Below are positions 4,709 to 6,383 of a stretch of 6,383 nucleotides of DNA, one piece after another. How positions within the stretch are numbered: the first letter of the stretch is position 1; the number at the start of each line of letters is the position of its first letter. The translations under genes and the position numbers were made by a program. The notes below the pieces were generated by a model. The model made no database searches and was not told the origin of the DNA. It was given only the letters and a program-made list of their open reading frames with translations. This stretch comes from an uncultured Flavobacteriales bacterium (GTDB lineage: Bacteria; Bacteroidota; Bacteroidia; Flavobacteriales; Crocinitomicaceae), in the NCBI GenBank assembly GCA_946479125.1, contig CAMLET010000201.1, positions 1 to 6,383 on the forward strand, written 5' to 3'.

Positions 4709-5833
4709 TTAGATTCCTCTAAAAAGGAGTATGATCAGGTTTTCGTAAAACAAGTGTTGACTTTCATCCGTATAAGCCAGATTCGATTGGGCCTTTGTGA
4801 GAATACTACCAGCATTCACCGGTTGCCCCATATAATATTGATAAACCGCCCAATTGTGAAGTGCTGCAGAAGACAACCCGGCAGAATCTTTAAATGAACC
4901 GTAATCACGATTCGCCTGCTGTTCGATAATTTTCCCCAGAATTGAGACACGCGGATCATCCAAGGTTCGATTTGGAGTATTCACCCATGCATTCAAAGCA
5001 TTGATAGCATCATTCCAATCACCGAACTGCTTGTTTTTAACGGTAATTCCAAACACGGGTACTCCTTTTGAATTAAACAAGAACTTACTGACGAGTGAAT
5101 TCATCGCTGTCTCCAGATGGAATTTTCTTACTTCCGGTTTTTGATTCTCCAAAGAGAGATAATAATCTTTTTTTGCAACTTCATAACTTATAGAAGAATG
5201 CCCAGTAACTTCCAATTGTTCAGTCACCGCAACTTCATCAATAAACTCACCCATTGCATCATACAAAACAATCTTTGTAAGCACATTTGTTACTTCAGAA
5301 TAAGCAATTGATTTTGGAGTATAATTTGACTCATACTTAGCGCGAGACGGGGTTTTCTTGTATTGACTTCTGGAGTTTTGATATGCCGTCTTTTTTGAAT
5401 CGAAATTATGATCGGCTGGCGTTTCTCTTGATGTTGGCACATGTCTGACATTTGGCTTATTGTATGCAGGATTCGCAATTGCAGTACTTTGGGAAGCACT
5501 ATTGATCACTATCCCATTTTGAGTATTTAATCTAGCACCGAAGGTTGTACTATAGACCAACACCAAATCTGCTTCTGACTTTGACGAAACAATAGAATAC
5601 ATGCTGGGATCCAATTTCGAAACTAGAATCTGGCGATAAGCAGAGTCCACTTCAACACTCGACTCAACGTAAATTTTCTTCGCTTTCAGACACGACTGAA
5701 TCACCGGTTGAAAAACCATTTTTACCGTATCCAAAGCAATGAACTCTGACTTTTGTCCATACAGGAATCCGGATAAAATCAAGCAGAATCCAAGTGCAAC
5801 AATGCTAGGTGATTTAGAGATAAAGGTTTTCAT
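4709..5833 (-). CDS. Secreted protein of unknown function with TPR-like C-terminus
   Basis: I do not recognise a named family for this 374-residue protein. It begins with a type I signal peptide (positive start, hydrophobic core about 10-25, likely cut near LYG-Q at 26/27). C17 does not sit in a proper lipobox, so it is probably periplasmic or surface-exposed rather than a lipoprotein. Residues 36-100 look like an alpha/beta domain, with KKIYVESSVEVD and SKSEADLVLVYS resembling small envelope domains with an 'EADlvl' strand. Residues about 115-178 are polar, rich in Ser, Pro, Tyr, Lys and Arg, and probably disordered. Residues 183-254 are beta then helix, ending KFLF, and are homologous to the start of the visible part of the upstream gene. 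Residues about 322-357 resemble a TPR hairpin. It follows the upstream gene by 10 bp and is probably co-transcribed with it. Confidence 0.82.
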   Translation of the reverse strand: MKTFISKSPSIVALGFCLILSGFLYGQKSEFIALDTVKMVFQPVIQSCLKAKKIYVESSVEVDSAYRQILVSKLDPSMYSIVSSKSEADLVLVYSTTFGARLNTQNGIVINSASQSTAIANPAYNKPNVRHVPTSRETPADHNFDSKKTAYQNSRSQYKKTPSRAKYESNYTPKSIAYSEVTNVLTKIVLYDAMGEFIDEVAVTEQLEVTGHSSISYEVAKKDYYLSLENQKPEVRKFHLETAMNSLVSKFLFNSKGVPVFGITVKNKQFGDWNDAINALNAWVNTPNRTLDDPRVSILGKIIEQQANRDYGSFKDSAGLSSAALHNWAVYQYYMGQPVNAGSILTKAQSNLAYTDESQHLFYENLIILLFRGI

Positions 5834-5843
5834 GTGCTTTACT

Positions 5844-6383
5844 TTAATTAAACACTTTTCGTTGTTTCAATAAAGATAACGTATTTTTCATTCCTTCCTG
5901 ACTGTGATGAATTCTCGGATCCAGTTCTTCCGATTTCAATATATATTCTTCCGCTTTTCGGTAGTTGTTTAATGTGAACTCCTGGCAGGCTTTTGCATAA
6001 TAGCATACAGCTGCAATTTCTTTGTCGACACGAGCTTTTTTGCTTTCAGGTTCAAACTCCATCATTGCTGCATCGTAAAGTTTATTGGCTTCAATTACAT
6101 CTGAAGATGACATATCCGACGGATTTGATCCTAACCATTTCTTCATGTATTCGGCAGCCATGTTCATGTCTGAATAATCCATTTTACGAGATTTCACTCC
6201 TATACTGTAAAGGAAAACGGTTTGTTGCGTGAACAAATATTCATTGGCAATTTTGTCGTAAGCTTCTCTTGTCAATTTCTCAAGCGATTCAAATGTTTTC
6301 TTTCTTCGGGTTTCATTGTAATCGTCGTAAGCACGTTGATAGCTGATGGTAGAAGTTCCTGAAACATTCAATCTTTCCTTTGC
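5844..6383 (-). CDS. Paralog of the downstream secreted protein, TPR-like C-terminus, 5' end beyond window
   Basis: This is a partial gene: the frame is open from the window edge, and the 179 visible residues begin AKERLNVSGTSTISYQ. A TTG at 6371 could be mistaken for a start, but the homologous segment already begins upstream of it, so the true start lies outside the window. The visible N-terminal 50 or so residues align without gaps to residues about 204-254 of the neighbouring gene product. Shared features are xGxSxISY, the A..DY pattern after it and a terminal LF 36 residues past ISY. Near the end, AAVCYYAKACQEF followed by NYRKAEEYILKSEELDPR is a good TPR unit. The stop lies 10 bp before the next start, so the two genes probably form one transcript. 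The function is unknown; an envelope-associated scaffold role would be a guess. Confidence 0.78.
   Translation of the reverse strand, partial: AKERLNVSGTSTISYQRAYDDYNETRRKKTFESLEKLTREAYDKIANEYLFTQQTVFLYSIGVKSRKMDYSDMNMAAEYMKKWLGSNPSDMSSSDVIEANKLYDAAMMEFEPESKKARVDKEIAAVCYYAKACQEFTLNNYRKAEEYILKSEELDPRIHHSQEGMKNTLSLLKQRKVFN

Noticed and set aside
6369..6371. TTG at 6371 as the start codon of the rightmost gene.
   Set aside because: The frame continues open to the window edge, and homology to the neighbouring paralog already covers the residues before it, so the gene is simply truncated by the window.

Overview
The window looks like chromosomal DNA from a member of the Bacteroidota, probably a Flavobacteriales-type organism. 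The evidence is moderate-to-low GC content, several TAnnTTTG-type -7 promoter elements close to start codons, little Shine-Dalgarno signal, and a compact menaquinone gene set of the Bacteroidota type. Every gene I can support lies on the minus strand, so the biological reading order runs from position 6383 down to 1.

In transcription order, the window opens with two adjacent genes of unknown function. The first (6383-5844) is cut by the window edge and ends in a TPR-like segment. The second (5833-4709) is secreted. They are 10 bp apart and share a segment that aligns without gaps, so they are tandem paralogs. After a 55-bp gap with a good promoter comes the menaquinone block. It consists of menI (DHNA-CoA thioesterase, 4653-4222), then isochorismate synthase (menF type, 4225-3260), translationally coupled to menI through an ATGA overlap. 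A small four-helix-bundle (S23/IVP) gene (3133-2771) follows, and then menD (SEPHCHC synthase, 2696-1011). Isochorismate synthase and MenD catalyse the first two committed steps from chorismate, and MenI acts later by releasing DHNA from its CoA thioester. menB, menC, menE and menA are not in the window.

The S23 gene sits inside this pathway block and is framed by clusters of short repeats (core ATGTTAAATG) in inverted orientation at 2731-2763 and 3208-3255. The whole unit (about 525 bp) fits almost exactly between the menF stop codon and the menD promoter region. It looks like a small inserted cassette, and this is the most interesting structure here. It may also supply the -33 part of a menD promoter.

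From 502 to 1010 there is no convincing gene. This stretch holds a hairpin terminator for menD next to its stop codon and a cluster of degenerate intergenic repeats. It also holds a strong terminator-like hairpin pointing along the plus strand, where no gene explains it, so a small plus-strand RNA is possible. At the left edge (501-1) is the N-terminal part of a TerC-family membrane protein, with its own promoter, running off the window.
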